A stretch of 64,000 nucleotides of DNA. It comes from Desulforhopalus vacuolatus. GTDB lineage: Bacteria; Desulfobacterota; Desulfobulbia; Desulfobulbales; Desulfocapsaceae. Under the pieces are notes generated by a model. The model worked only from the letters and a program-made list of their open reading frames with translations, was not told where the DNA came from and did no database searches. The position numbers and the translations under genes were made by a program. The stretch lies in the NCBI RefSeq assembly GCF_016918505.1, contig NZ_JAFFPZ010000001.1, forward strand, positions 186,001 through 250,000, given 5' to 3'. Below, in pieces: positions 1-6,472 of the stretch (position 1 is its first letter; each line of letters opens with the position of its first letter).

Positions 1-44
1 AGAGCCGCGCTGTTTGCGGCTTCCGCAGAAACGTTTTGTTGTGT
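1..44 (-). other. Partial attC site of the TIR cassette (runs off window)
   Basis: On the minus strand, a few tens of bases after the TIR gene stop codon, the core ACACAAC (complement of GTTGTGT at 38-44) is followed by a spacer and the start of a GC-rich arm with GCGGAAGCCGC. The same R-type core, GTTGTGT, bounds the neighbouring cassette at 1011-1017. The second half of the site lies outside the window, so the fold cannot be completed. Confidence 0.45.
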
Positions 45-76
45 AATTTTTAAATCAATATCCTACTTCAGTAGCT

Positions 77-976
77 TTACATTGGAGTTGCTACTATTTC
101 CATAAGTTTTTTAGTTTCATCAGCATTGGGTTTCCTTGAAGTGGCTCTCAAATAATCCCTGATATTTTTCAGATAGCCACTAACATTTACAAGCTGATCC
201 TTGCCATTATCTTCACCCAATTTCCTGCATCTTATTTCAACATGATACTCTGCCCCGCAAGACTCATCACGAATTGTACCGACCGTTGATTTTGGTAAAG
301 AATCATCTATAACTATTTTAATATCTTTCCCCTCACCAAAATCGAACAAGGCTTCAGATATTATCATTCTTCCCAGCCAATCTAATCCAGTATCTGTAAA
401 TTGTTTTTGCCTTGAGGTAAGAACCTCATTACAAATCACATCGACCTCAACTAAAATTGTCATCCTCAACGCACTGACAGAATTAACAATGGTAAATCTA
501 AGGGTGAAAAAACCATTAATATCACCCCAATCTACAGCCCAATCAGTAAAATCGTCTTCGTCCGTAAAGCGACTCTGATTGGGATTACTTACTTTTCCAA
601 TTGCATTCATTATCGCTGATAAGCCCAAATCAAAGTCAGACCGAAGATCAGCATACATTTTATCTCGTAAAAATAATGGGATTTCGCAATCTTCTAACAA
701 TACAGGTAGCACAACAACCCTTTTTTCTTCTAATTCTCGAATAAGACCAGAACTCAATTCTTTTTTACACCATTCTGATCCAACAGATGCTTTAGATAAT
801 ACTACTAGAAGTGCGTCAGATTGAGTTATAGCGTCTTGAATCTTTTGAATTATAGAATCTCCAACTGATAGCTCCCATGTGTCAACCCAGACTTGGGCAT
901 TTCTTTTTACCATGTTAGCAGCAAGTAAATTGACTTTTGCTGCATCTTTATGAGAGTAGCTAATGAATATTGTCAT
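77..976 (-). CDS. TIR-domain protein, probable NAD-cleaving defence effector (integron cassette)
   Basis: A 299-residue protein. Residues 1-130 form a TIR domain: beta-strand A reads FISYSHKD, then VWVDTWEL, a DALLVVLS strand, and S-EWCKKEL, in which the Glu after WC matches the catalytic glutamate of TIR NADases. Residues 140-299 are an unassigned C-terminal region with two basic or charged helices at the end; I recognise no family there. Start: ATG about 36 bases from the cassette junction at 1011-1017, typical of compact cassettes, preceded by a purine-rich AAGAAGATC. It is the only gene of its cassette and shares no operon with Zorya. Known bacterial TIR proteins deplete NAD or make signalling nucleotides after phage sensing; that this one does so is inference. 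There is no neighbouring Thoeris, CBASS or Pycsar partner in the window, though one could lie to the left. Confidence 0.8.
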   Translation of the reverse strand: MTIFISYSHKDAAKVNLLAANMVKRNAQVWVDTWELSVGDSIIQKIQDAITQSDALLVVLSKASVGSEWCKKELSSGLIRELEEKRVVVLPVLLEDCEIPLFLRDKMYADLRSDFDLGLSAIMNAIGKVSNPNQSRFTDEDDFTDWAVDWGDINGFFTLRFTIVNSVSALRMTILVEVDVICNEVLTSRQKQFTDTGLDWLGRMIISEALFDFGEGKDIKIVIDDSLPKSTVGTIRDESCGAEYHVEIRCRKLGEDNGKDQLVNVSGYLKNIRDYLRATSRKPNADETKKLMEIVATPM

Positions 977-1097
977 AAGTGATCTTCTTGGAAATTTTTC
1001 ATTTAGTCATACACAACATCGAAGCTGACCGGGCGGCCGCCAATCAGCGATCCATTTGATTCCCACCGAATCGGCCGCTCCGGTCCAGCGTTTAGTT

Positions 1098-2032
1098 GTG
1101 TGCCGGGCACGGCACACGTTCTTAAGGGTGAGTTCATCATAGTAACTCGGACTATAATGAGCAAGTCCCTGACCCAGCCTGATGGAGGCGAGCCAGAGCG
1201 AAGCGGAGACCACGACACGAAGTGGAGAGAGACCGAAGGGAACGGTAACGGTGTAGCGTTATGGCAACGGTTATCCGGTAACGGTGGCTTGAAGGAAACA
1301 ACCCGGCTACGGCAGGGTAACGCAAATGTACGGGGCGACGTACAGAAATCGAGTCAGGCGAATCTGATTGGGACCATGGCGCAGATAGCGTAGACTTCGA
1401 CACAGTCTTAAGTCCTCTATCCATCTTTAAGGATCAGGTGCGTGGTCGGCACAGTATGGAAAGACATGTATTCACCCCCGGAGATCCGTTGTGTCTCATT
1501 GATGTGATGAGTGAGCAAACCGCAAGGTGCGCTTATCGTACAACGGAAGTCAGCAGAGGGCATAGTAGGCCAGTAAACGAGCTCGGTGAATAGAAAAAAC
1601 CGGGAGGTGGCAGACTGGATGAAGGCCCGAACGGTGGCCCCAGCCGAATGGTGGGGATAAATGAAAAGAGAGATGGAGGTACGTACTTATGATCATAGCG
1701 CAGCAGTCAGCTGAAATGGGCATAGCGTCGTATTTAACCGATCCCTCGAAACAGTGGAAGAATCCGCGAACCCGTGTCCGGGAGCTGAAGAAACGGGGTA
1801 TTTATCATAAGTCAGCGGTCAGTACGGGAAATACCCGTAAAGGATCTTGGCGAATGAGCAGAGTCAAGTGGGTAATAATCGCATTACCGAATGCCTATTT
1901 CCGAAGAACTCTTGGTCTTTTTCTCCCAAGTATACAACTGCTGTCTTGATCAGCCGAACCGCCTTCTTAGTACGCGATCCGGATACTTGGCGGTGTGGGA
2001 GGACGGTCAGTGATGGCCGTTCCTATCCCGAT
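1098..2032 (+). mobile_element. Group II intron, IIC-attC type, reverse transcriptase mostly deleted
   Basis: The 5' end GTGTGCCGGGCACGGCACAC is a typical group II start and first hairpin. The middle contains the conserved GTCAGCAGAGGGCATAGTAGG and GGAGGTGGCAGACTGGATGA blocks that precede the intron-encoded protein. The 3' end shows a domain V-like stem (ACCGCC with GGCGGT) and a domain VI stem (GGGAGGACGG with CCGTTCCTATCCC) closing at CCGAT. It is 935 nt, against roughly 1.8-2 kb for full-length IIC introns, because most of the protein gene is missing. It lies in the R'' core of an attC and opposite in strand to the cassette genes, both known habits of IIC-attC introns. It would need a protein supplied in trans to move or splice efficiently. 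Confidence 0.8.
1689..1949 (+). pseudogene. Remnant of group II intron reverse transcriptase (C-terminal piece)
   Basis: An 86-codon reading frame sits in intron domain IV after a good GGAGG ribosome site. From about residue 20 it reads W-KNPRTRVRELKKRG, then NTRKGSWRM, then ALPNAYF, which are the conserved C-terminal landmarks of group IIC maturases (RTR-RNL, SRKGYWR, ALPNAY). The palm and fingers of the polymerase, including YADD, are absent. The simplest reading is an in-frame internal deletion that fused a short N-terminus to the C-terminus. No reverse transcriptase activity is possible. Confidence 0.7.
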
Positions 2033-2051
2033 AGGCGATTTACGACCTTCC

Positions 2052-2363
2052 CTAATCCGCCACGCTCCACGGATTCAATGGATTTTTTCCGCCACCTGCG
2101 CCGTATGAGTTTCCACCTCCAGCGCCATAGCTTCTACCTCCGCCAGCTCCATAACTCCTACCCCCGCCAGCACCGTAACTTCTACCACCGCCTGCACCAT
2201 AGGATTTTGATCCGCCAGCCCCATAAGGATTTGTTTCTACTCCACCATAGGAGGAACCAGGTTGTGGTTTCTCATAGACCTTCCATCCATGCTGATAACC
2301 TTCAGCATTGGCATTTATACTTATCAATGCCGATACAGCAATAACTAAAGCTATTTTTTTCAT
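2052..2363 (-). CDS. Small secreted Gly/Tyr-rich repeat protein (integron cassette)
   Basis: A 103-residue protein. Residues 1-21 are a clear signal peptide (MKKIALVIAVSALIS then ANA/EG), so it is exported. After a short linker (residues 22-50, HGWKVYEKPQPGSSYGG) come about six copies of SYGAGGG with R, N or K as the eighth residue, ending in NPLNPWSVAD. There are no cysteines. Such low-complexity Gly-Tyr repeats occur in adhesive, cell-wall or amyloid-like proteins, but no family is recognised and no function is assigned. It is the only gene of cassette 2; its attC follows the stop codon. A family 1 repeat element (2399-2511) has inserted between the cassette junction and the start codon, so any promoter or leader there has been altered. 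Confidence 0.65.
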   Translation of the reverse strand: MKKIALVIAVSALISINANAEGYQHGWKVYEKPQPGSSYGGVETNPYGAGGSKSYGAGGGRSYGAGGGRSYGAGGGRSYGAGGGNSYGAGGGKNPLNPWSVAD

Positions 2364-2398
2364 AATACTTTCTCCACATCCATTTTAAAAATAAGTAA

Positions 2399-2511
2399 TA
2401 CCATTCCTATGAAGTTATGCCCTTTTTTTACATCCTGTTTATCCTTTCGTCATCGCCAAAAAAGATTTCCACGCAGTCGTGTTCTCTGATCAATACAAAA
2501 TGTAAATGGTA
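2399..2511 (+). repeat. Family 1 inverted-repeat element (MITE-like), intact 113-bp copy
   Basis: The element begins TACCATTCC and ends AATGGTA, with TAA directly repeated on each side (2396-2398 and 2512-2514). It matches, in the same order, the cores of the other copies: CTATNAAGTTATGC, TACATCCTGTTTATCC, CGCAGTCG, and TCAATACAAAATGTAAATGGTA. No reading frame of any size is present, so it must be moved by a transposase in trans if at all. This is the simplest copy and defines the family's ends and its 3-bp target duplication. Confidence 0.75.
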
Positions 2512-2535
2512 TAAGGCGCTCTGGATGTATTGAAC

Positions 2536-2666
2536 GTCCAACTCCACTATTAACCCGCCCCCAAGACTTCAACCGATGAAGGTTGAACGAAGACGGGATT
2601 ATCAATAACTAAACACAGATTTTTCAAAGCCCGGCATGCTTGGGGGCGATGTTTGATCTGTTGGAC
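2536..2666 (-). other. attC site of the Zorya cassette
   Basis: On the minus strand: core GTCCAAC, an 11-base spacer, arm CGCCCCCAAG, a loop of about 73 bases containing a smaller hairpin (GGTTGAA with TTCAACC), the exactly complementary arm CTTGGGGGCG, a 13-base spacer and end core GTTGGAC. Both cores match the RYYYAAC and GTTRRRY rules perfectly and are complementary to each other. Its 131 bp is within the usual 60-140 bp. It begins 4 bases after the stop codon of the HNH gene, so the three Zorya genes and this site form one cassette. Confidence 0.8.
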
Positions 2667-2670
2667 AATT

Positions 2671-3555
2671 TCATGCGACAGATAATATTCCTTGCTCTAT
2701 TCTTAGTTTAGTAATGGTATTGATTTGATTTTTAAATTGTGAATTTCTAAGCATATGACTATGCCTAGGTTGTTTTGAATGACAATCTACGCAAAGAACT
2801 TGTAAATTAAACCTTTCATTATTTGCAGGATTTCCATCTTTATGGTGCAAATGAAGAATACCAGGGGTATTACTACAGTCAACATTGCAAATTTGGCATA
2901 CAAAATTATTTGCTTTTCTATATTTTAATGATATTTCTTTTTGATTAGGTGAATATGTTTGAGTTTTTCGAACTTCTTCAACTCTTTTAATTGTTTTAGG
3001 GATAAAGGTGTTATTTTTTTTGAAATATTCCTTTAGCGAAAATGGAGATTTGTAGATGCCTTTTTGTTTTAATATTTGTATGCAATTTTGACATAATTGC
3101 ATTTTTACAACACCTTTTTTAACTGAATATGTTGTAAGGTCATGAACTTCAAATAAGCCATCACTTCTTTGGGTTGTAAGGAAACGATGTTCTCTCCCAA
3201 TATCTCTCATTGACTGCATTGTTCCACAATTACATAGGTGAAATCTATAGTCACTTGTGTTGTTATAAAAATTAACTTTTGCTTTTTGATCTCTAATGTA
3301 AGCGCAAACTTTTCTGCCTTTATATTCTAATAAACCCTCTGCTGTACCAGCAAACTCAAACTTTCTGGCTGGAATAGCAATACTTTTTAAATCATCATCA
3401 ATTTTGATTTCAGCAGGGTCAGGATATGTATGTATAATTTTTTCTATTCTTTCATGTGTAAAAGAGACTTTAGGAAGTAATGGTATTTTACTAACTCCCA
3501 TCGCAACTAATAATTGATTTATTTCAGTGCATTTTTGGTAGTCGGGTAATTTCAC
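2671..3555 (-). CDS. zorE: HNH endonuclease of Zorya type II-like system
   Basis: A 294-residue protein whose C-terminal part (about 205-270) is an HNH nuclease: FVCQIC, HLHHKDGN, ANN, LQVLCVDCH. The two CxxC pairs bind the structural zinc and the HH-DG-N set is the beta-beta-alpha metal site. The N-terminal half is unusual: residues about 100-160 hold a CNC and a CQNC pair that could form a second zinc ribbon. It starts at GTG inside the zorB stop (GTGA overlap), indicating translational coupling. In type II Zorya the ZorE effector is an HNH nuclease or nickase activated by the ZorAB motor; placement as third gene after zorA and zorB fits. The residues needed for cutting are visible. The assignment as ZorE rests on context plus domain. 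Confidence 0.72.
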   Translation of the reverse strand: MKLPDYQKCTEINQLLVAMGVSKIPLLPKVSFTHERIEKIIHTYPDPAEIKIDDDLKSIAIPARKFEFAGTAEGLLEYKGRKVCAYIRDQKAKVNFYNNTSDYRFHLCNCGTMQSMRDIGREHRFLTTQRSDGLFEVHDLTTYSVKKGVVKMQLCQNCIQILKQKGIYKSPFSLKEYFKKNNTFIPKTIKRVEEVRKTQTYSPNQKEISLKYRKANNFVCQICNVDCSNTPGILHLHHKDGNPANNERFNLQVLCVDCHSKQPRHSHMLRNSQFKNQINTITKLRIEQGILSVA

Positions 3556-4265
3556 ATCTTCTCCATATGTTCTATAATCTCAACGACTTTCTTTTCTGCA
3601 TTTGTTTTAGTTCTAAATTCCACTCTTCTTGATTTTAGTCTATCTTCTAAACCTTCACTTGTAAAAATAGGGCGACTTGATGAAAGGCCATTAGCTGTTA
3701 AATATTTTTTTGACCACATTAAAACTTCTGGTTCTTGAATTAGACCCATGCAATATTGAAGTACTGAACGAGTTCTATTTTGAGATAATTTCATATTATT
3801 AAAATAAGCTTCCATTTCAAGAGAACTATCATTCCATTCTGATGAGGTATGTCCTTCAATTCTTATTTCTTCAATGTTCGCGTTGTATTTTTCTGATGAG
3901 ATAATACGAATATACCGAGGAAAGAAATCATTTAAAATTGTTTCAAACTTGATTGAAAGCTGAGAGCTTCCTATTGCAAATAAGACTTCTGGTTCTTCAA
4001 ACCTGATAGATAGTGTCTCTTTTTCAATAACAGCCTTCCAACTTGGTAGATCCTCTTTAAATTCCTCCCAAAGCTCAAGATAGAGGTCTATTTGTAGTTC
4101 CTGATACGCAACGGCAACTTTTTTTACATTAAGTTGGTTTTGTTGAACATTGTGCATATAGCTAATGGCTATAAATAAAAAAATTATCATTAGAACGGAC
4201 ATCAAATCTGATATTGATACCCACTCATTTTCAGAATCTTTTTGAAAATCATAGCCCTTAAACAT
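3552..4265 (-). CDS. zorB: ZorB-like MotB/OmpA-domain subunit of Zorya motor
   Basis: A 237-residue inner-membrane protein. One transmembrane helix near residues 20-42 (SVLMIIFLFIAISYM) is led by SISDL, whose Asp matches the proton-channel aspartate of ZorB and MotB. The C-terminal half (about 125-230) is an OmpA-like peptidoglycan-binding domain: IRIEGHTSS, NMKLSQNRTRSVLQY, and LKSRRVEFR. It pairs with ZorA in a peptidoglycan-anchored, ion-driven motor that senses phage entry. The ATG lies within the end of zorA (overlap), with a TTG one codon upstream as an alternative. MotB or TolR for housekeeping roles is less likely because no flagellar or tol genes adjoin and an HNH gene follows. Confidence 0.78.
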   Translation of the reverse strand: MFKGYDFQKDSENEWVSISDLMSVLMIIFLFIAISYMHNVQQNQLNVKKVAVAYQELQIDLYLELWEEFKEDLPSWKAVIEKETLSIRFEEPEVLFAIGSSQLSIKFETILNDFFPRYIRIISSEKYNANIEEIRIEGHTSSEWNDSSLEMEAYFNNMKLSQNRTRSVLQYCMGLIQEPEVLMWSKKYLTANGLSSSRPIFTSEGLEDRLKSRRVEFRTKTNAEKKVVEIIEHMEKM

Positions 4266-5550
4266 CAATTTTCTCTGCTAACTTGACAATTTCTTTGAGT
4301 CTTATTGTTAGTGGTTGGTAGTCTTCTACGAACTTGGCAGATAATGACGCCAAGCTCCCTGCAAGAGAATTCAATGCTTTTGAAAGTTCTTCCTCTAGTC
4401 CTTTATCTATACTTTCTATTGAATCTTGAATCGATTCAGTATGTTTCTCACTTGCTGTTTTAATGTCAGCCATTGCTTTATTAATAAATTCAGTAACAAG
4501 CTCACTATTAGATTCAAATTTGTCTGTTATTTTAATAACAGTTCCCTCAAGTTTTGCGGAGAGATTGTCCATTTGTTTGGTTATAGCAGGTATAACAGCT
4601 TTTGCTTCTTCGCCAATGTCTTTAATTGATGAAATTCCAAATTTTAATGTTTCATTTTGATATTTTAGGTTTTCAATATGTTCTGATATATCATCTGTTG
4701 AGACTGCGAGGGTGCTAATTGAAGCATCTATACTTTCAAGACTATTGTCTATTAATGAGATTTTTTCTGATGATTTACCCAGTATCTCAACTGTTTGGCT
4801 CATGTGACCCAAGAGTGTGTTGGTTTTATTTTCAGCTTCGTCAATATATGTTTTGTAATTTTCTTGCCATTCCGTAAGCTGAATCATTGCAGTGCTTAAT
4901 TCTTTGAAAGATTCACTTACAAGTTCATTGAGCAATACATTAAATTGGGAAATTACATCTTCAAGCGCTTTCACAATTGCATCCGTGCTTGACTCTGCAA
5001 TTTTGTCAGCGAATTCTTTCAGAGATATATTTATATCTTTACGAGAATCTATTATTTCTTGCCTGATAAGTTTAAGTTGAGATATTAGAGAGTATTCTTC
5101 GTCAGAACGAAAACATGACACAATGGATTTTTCGATTTCTTTTGATGATTTTTCAAGATTATTAATTCCTGAGACAATTAGTTTTAGTAATTCTATAGGA
5201 TTATCTTGTTGAACTTCACTTTGAGAATCTCCTTTAACACTTTTCGCTTCAAATGTGAATTTAAGAATTATTGAAACAACCATGCCTGCTATTGATGTTG
5301 TAAATGCTGTTTTTAACCCTTCTAATAACTTTGGAATACTATCACTTATATTTGCAACATCAAATTCTCTTAACCCTAGATATATACCAACAAATGTGCC
5401 TAAAATACCTAAAGAAATAGCAGCTCCAGGTAGAAATTTAACAATTTTATTGTCATTATTTTTAGCTAAGCGAAAATATAAACCAAATACTAAAATTAAT
5501 GAAATAAGGCTTAGGACTAAATATGTTATTATTGCTGTAATATTTATCAA
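4258..5550 (-). CDS. zorA: ZorA-like MotA/ExbB-domain subunit of Zorya motor
   Basis: A 430-residue protein. Three hydrophobic segments near residues 5-27, 40-60 and 85-108, with PGAAISLGILGTFVGIYLGL and LKTAFTTSIAGMVVSII, carry the MotA/TolQ/ExbB signature. Residues 115-430 are a long, charged, mostly helical tail rich in heptads (coiled coil), matching the intracellular tail that in ZorA transmits the signal to effectors. Type I ZorA has a much longer tail; this length suits type II. The start appears to be TTG, since the frame is closed upstream by TAG and no early ATG exists; the ribosome site is weak. It begins 30 bases after the cassette junction and is the first gene of the zorA-zorB-zorE unit, all overlapping. 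Base composition is far more A+T-rich than the chromosome beyond 9 kb. Confidence 0.78.
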   Translation of the reverse strand: MINITAIITYLVLSLISLILVFGLYFRLAKNNDNKIVKFLPGAAISLGILGTFVGIYLGLREFDVANISDSIPKLLEGLKTAFTTSIAGMVVSIILKFTFEAKSVKGDSQSEVQQDNPIELLKLIVSGINNLEKSSKEIEKSIVSCFRSDEEYSLISQLKLIRQEIIDSRKDINISLKEFADKIAESSTDAIVKALEDVISQFNVLLNELVSESFKELSTAMIQLTEWQENYKTYIDEAENKTNTLLGHMSQTVEILGKSSEKISLIDNSLESIDASISTLAVSTDDISEHIENLKYQNETLKFGISSIKDIGEEAKAVIPAITKQMDNLSAKLEGTVIKITDKFESNSELVTEFINKAMADIKTASEKHTESIQDSIESIDKGLEEELSKALNSLAGSLASLSAKFVEDYQPLTIRLKEIVKLAEKIDV

Positions 5551-5579
5551 ATTGATTGCCTAATTATTTTATTTATCAT

Positions 5580-5586
5580 GTCCAAC
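5580..5586 (-). other. attI-cassette junction core
   Basis: On the minus strand this reads GTTGGAC, identical to the R' core that closes the Zorya attC (2536-2542). A GTTRRRY core is expected where the first cassette joins attI. It lies between the divergent integrase and zorA, 30 bases before the zorA start. Confidence 0.6.
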
Positions 5587-5602
5587 GGGGCTTTCAATAA
5601 GC

Positions 5603-5755
5603 TTCTAGGAAGCTGTCGTATTTAGACCATTTTTACCATATTGACGTTATTTACAAATAATCAATACTCGCAATATCAACGACATGCGTGTGCTCGATTT
5701 TCTAAAAATGCCTCAACATAAGAAGGAAAACTTATTATCCGACAGACTCCTAGAA
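5603..5755. repeat. Inverted-repeat bounded segment in the attI region
   Basis: TTCTAGGAAGCTGTCG (5603-5618) is repeated in inverted orientation at 5740-5755 with 14 of 16 bases matching. The 121-base interior has a 25-codon open frame ending at the right repeat (DFLKMPQHKK) and nothing recognised. It could be a small mobile element or remnant inserted into attI, or it could supply a promoter for the cassettes. I cannot identify the family. Confidence 0.45.
5635..5664 (-). promoter_or_regulatory. Candidate cassette promoter upstream of zorA
   Basis: On the minus strand TTGATT (5664-5659) and TATGGT (5640-5635) are separated by 18 bases, a fair sigma-70 pair, placing a start about 80 bases before zorA and upstream of the attI junction, where a cassette promoter Pc is expected. 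The match is imperfect, and A+T-rich DNA gives such hits by chance. Confidence 0.3.
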
Positions 5756-5954
5756 TTGTGATTAAAATGATTTTTATTTTAATTGCAACCGAAGGCTGCT
5801 TGATTGCGTGGTTAAGTGGAAAAAGTCCATAATATCACCCTCTATATGCCTTTTTTTCCACTACATTTTGTATTAAAGATGAAAAACGGAAAATCATGTC
5901 CAATTATTGCTTTTATCTTTCATTTTTTCCATACAATCTGAGTGTATCACTGTC

Positions 5955-6455
5955 ATGATGGAAAACAAGTCAAAATTCACTCCAAACCCTCAGCTTAAAC
6001 TGATGGATCAAGTGCGTGAAACCTTGAGATACTCTCATTACGCACGCTCAACAGAAAAAACATATTGCCAGTGGCTTTTACGATATAGCTATTTTTATGG
6101 AAAAAAACGCCACCCCAAAGATATGGGAGAACGAGAAATTGAGAGATTTTTGTCCCATTTGGCTTCTGCTCAGCATGTCGCTGCATCTACCCAGAGGCAA
6201 AACTTAAATGCATTGGTTTTTCTCCATCGTGACGTTCTACAGGCCCCTTTAGATCAGTCCATTGCCCCAAGTTCGCGCTAAACGTAAGCGTCATTCCCCT
6301 ACTGTATTAACTAAAGAAGAAATACAGAGGATTTTTGCCCAACTGAAGGGAACCCATCTCTTAATGGCCAGGTTAATTTATGGGTCAGGTATACGCATCA
6401 TGGAGTGCATTCGCCTTCGAAGACAAGACATCGATTTTGGGCAGCCCTGCTTTCG
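5955..6455 (+). pseudogene. intI: Integron-type integrase, frameshifted and C-terminally truncated
   Basis: The first frame (to about 6280) contains LMDQVRETLRYSHYARSTEKTY, ERFLSHLA and ASTQRQNLNALVFLHRDVL, the core-binding domain typical of IntI. Near 6255-6270 the frame shifts and continues as RHSPTVLTKEE, then LMARLIYGSGIRIMECIRLR-DIDF, which includes the first catalytic Arg. The rest (IntI-specific insert, H-x-x-R and the nucleophile Tyr) is missing: similarity stops at about 6440, just before the plasmid rep gene. It is therefore inactive. A sequencing indel could explain the frameshift but not the truncation. The gene diverges from the cassette genes, as is normal for integrons. Confidence 0.8.
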
Positions 6456-6472
6456 GTTTAAGGTATAATCGC

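Larger units (their letters stand above)
1011..2036 (-). other. attC site of cassette 2, interrupted by a group II intron
   Basis: Removing 1098-2032 joins GTT (1095-1097) to AGGC (2033-2036). On the minus strand this restores the core GCCTAAC, then a TAAAC spacer, the arm GCTGGACCGGAGCGGCCG, a central loop, the matching arm CGGCCGCCCGGTCAGC with small bulges, a TTCGAT spacer and the end core GTTGTGT (1011-1017). This is the textbook layout of an attC: R'', L'', loop, L', R', including unpaired extrahelical bases. The R' core departs from GTTRRRY by one base. The stop codon of the Gly/Tyr-repeat gene lies about 16 bases before R''. Confidence 0.75.
1..6455 (-). mobile_element. Integron: cassette array with defence genes and degenerate integrase
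   Basis: Reading right to left on the minus strand there is a divergent integron-type integrase remnant (5955-6455, + strand), a GTTGGAC core (5580-5586), and three cassettes. Cassette 1 (about 2542-5585) carries the Zorya operon, cassette 2 (about 1017-2541) a Gly/Tyr-repeat secreted protein, cassette 3 (about 38-1016) a TIR protein. Each gene stops within a few tens of bases of an attC-like site with core sequences of the RYYYAAC and GTTRRRY type around a long imperfect inverted repeat. All cassette genes point away from the integrase, as expected. The attC sites differ from one another, suggesting cassettes of different origin. The left end of the array is outside the window. No integrase activity is expected from the broken gene. 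This reading rests on the core motifs and layout; a structure-based attC search would settle it. Confidence 0.75.

Noticed and set aside
1100-1424. Open frames on both strands inside the intron 5' half
   Set aside because: They lie in structured intron domains I-III, with no ribosome site or similarity.
3552-5550. MotAB or ExbBD housekeeping motor
   Set aside because: No flagellar, tol or ton genes adjoin; long coiled-coil tail, OmpA-type partner and HNH third gene fit Zorya better.
5580-5818. A further attC between zorA and the integrase (GTCCAAC to GTTAAGT)
   Set aside because: The cores are 240 bases apart with no complementary arms; the left core is better read as the attI junction.
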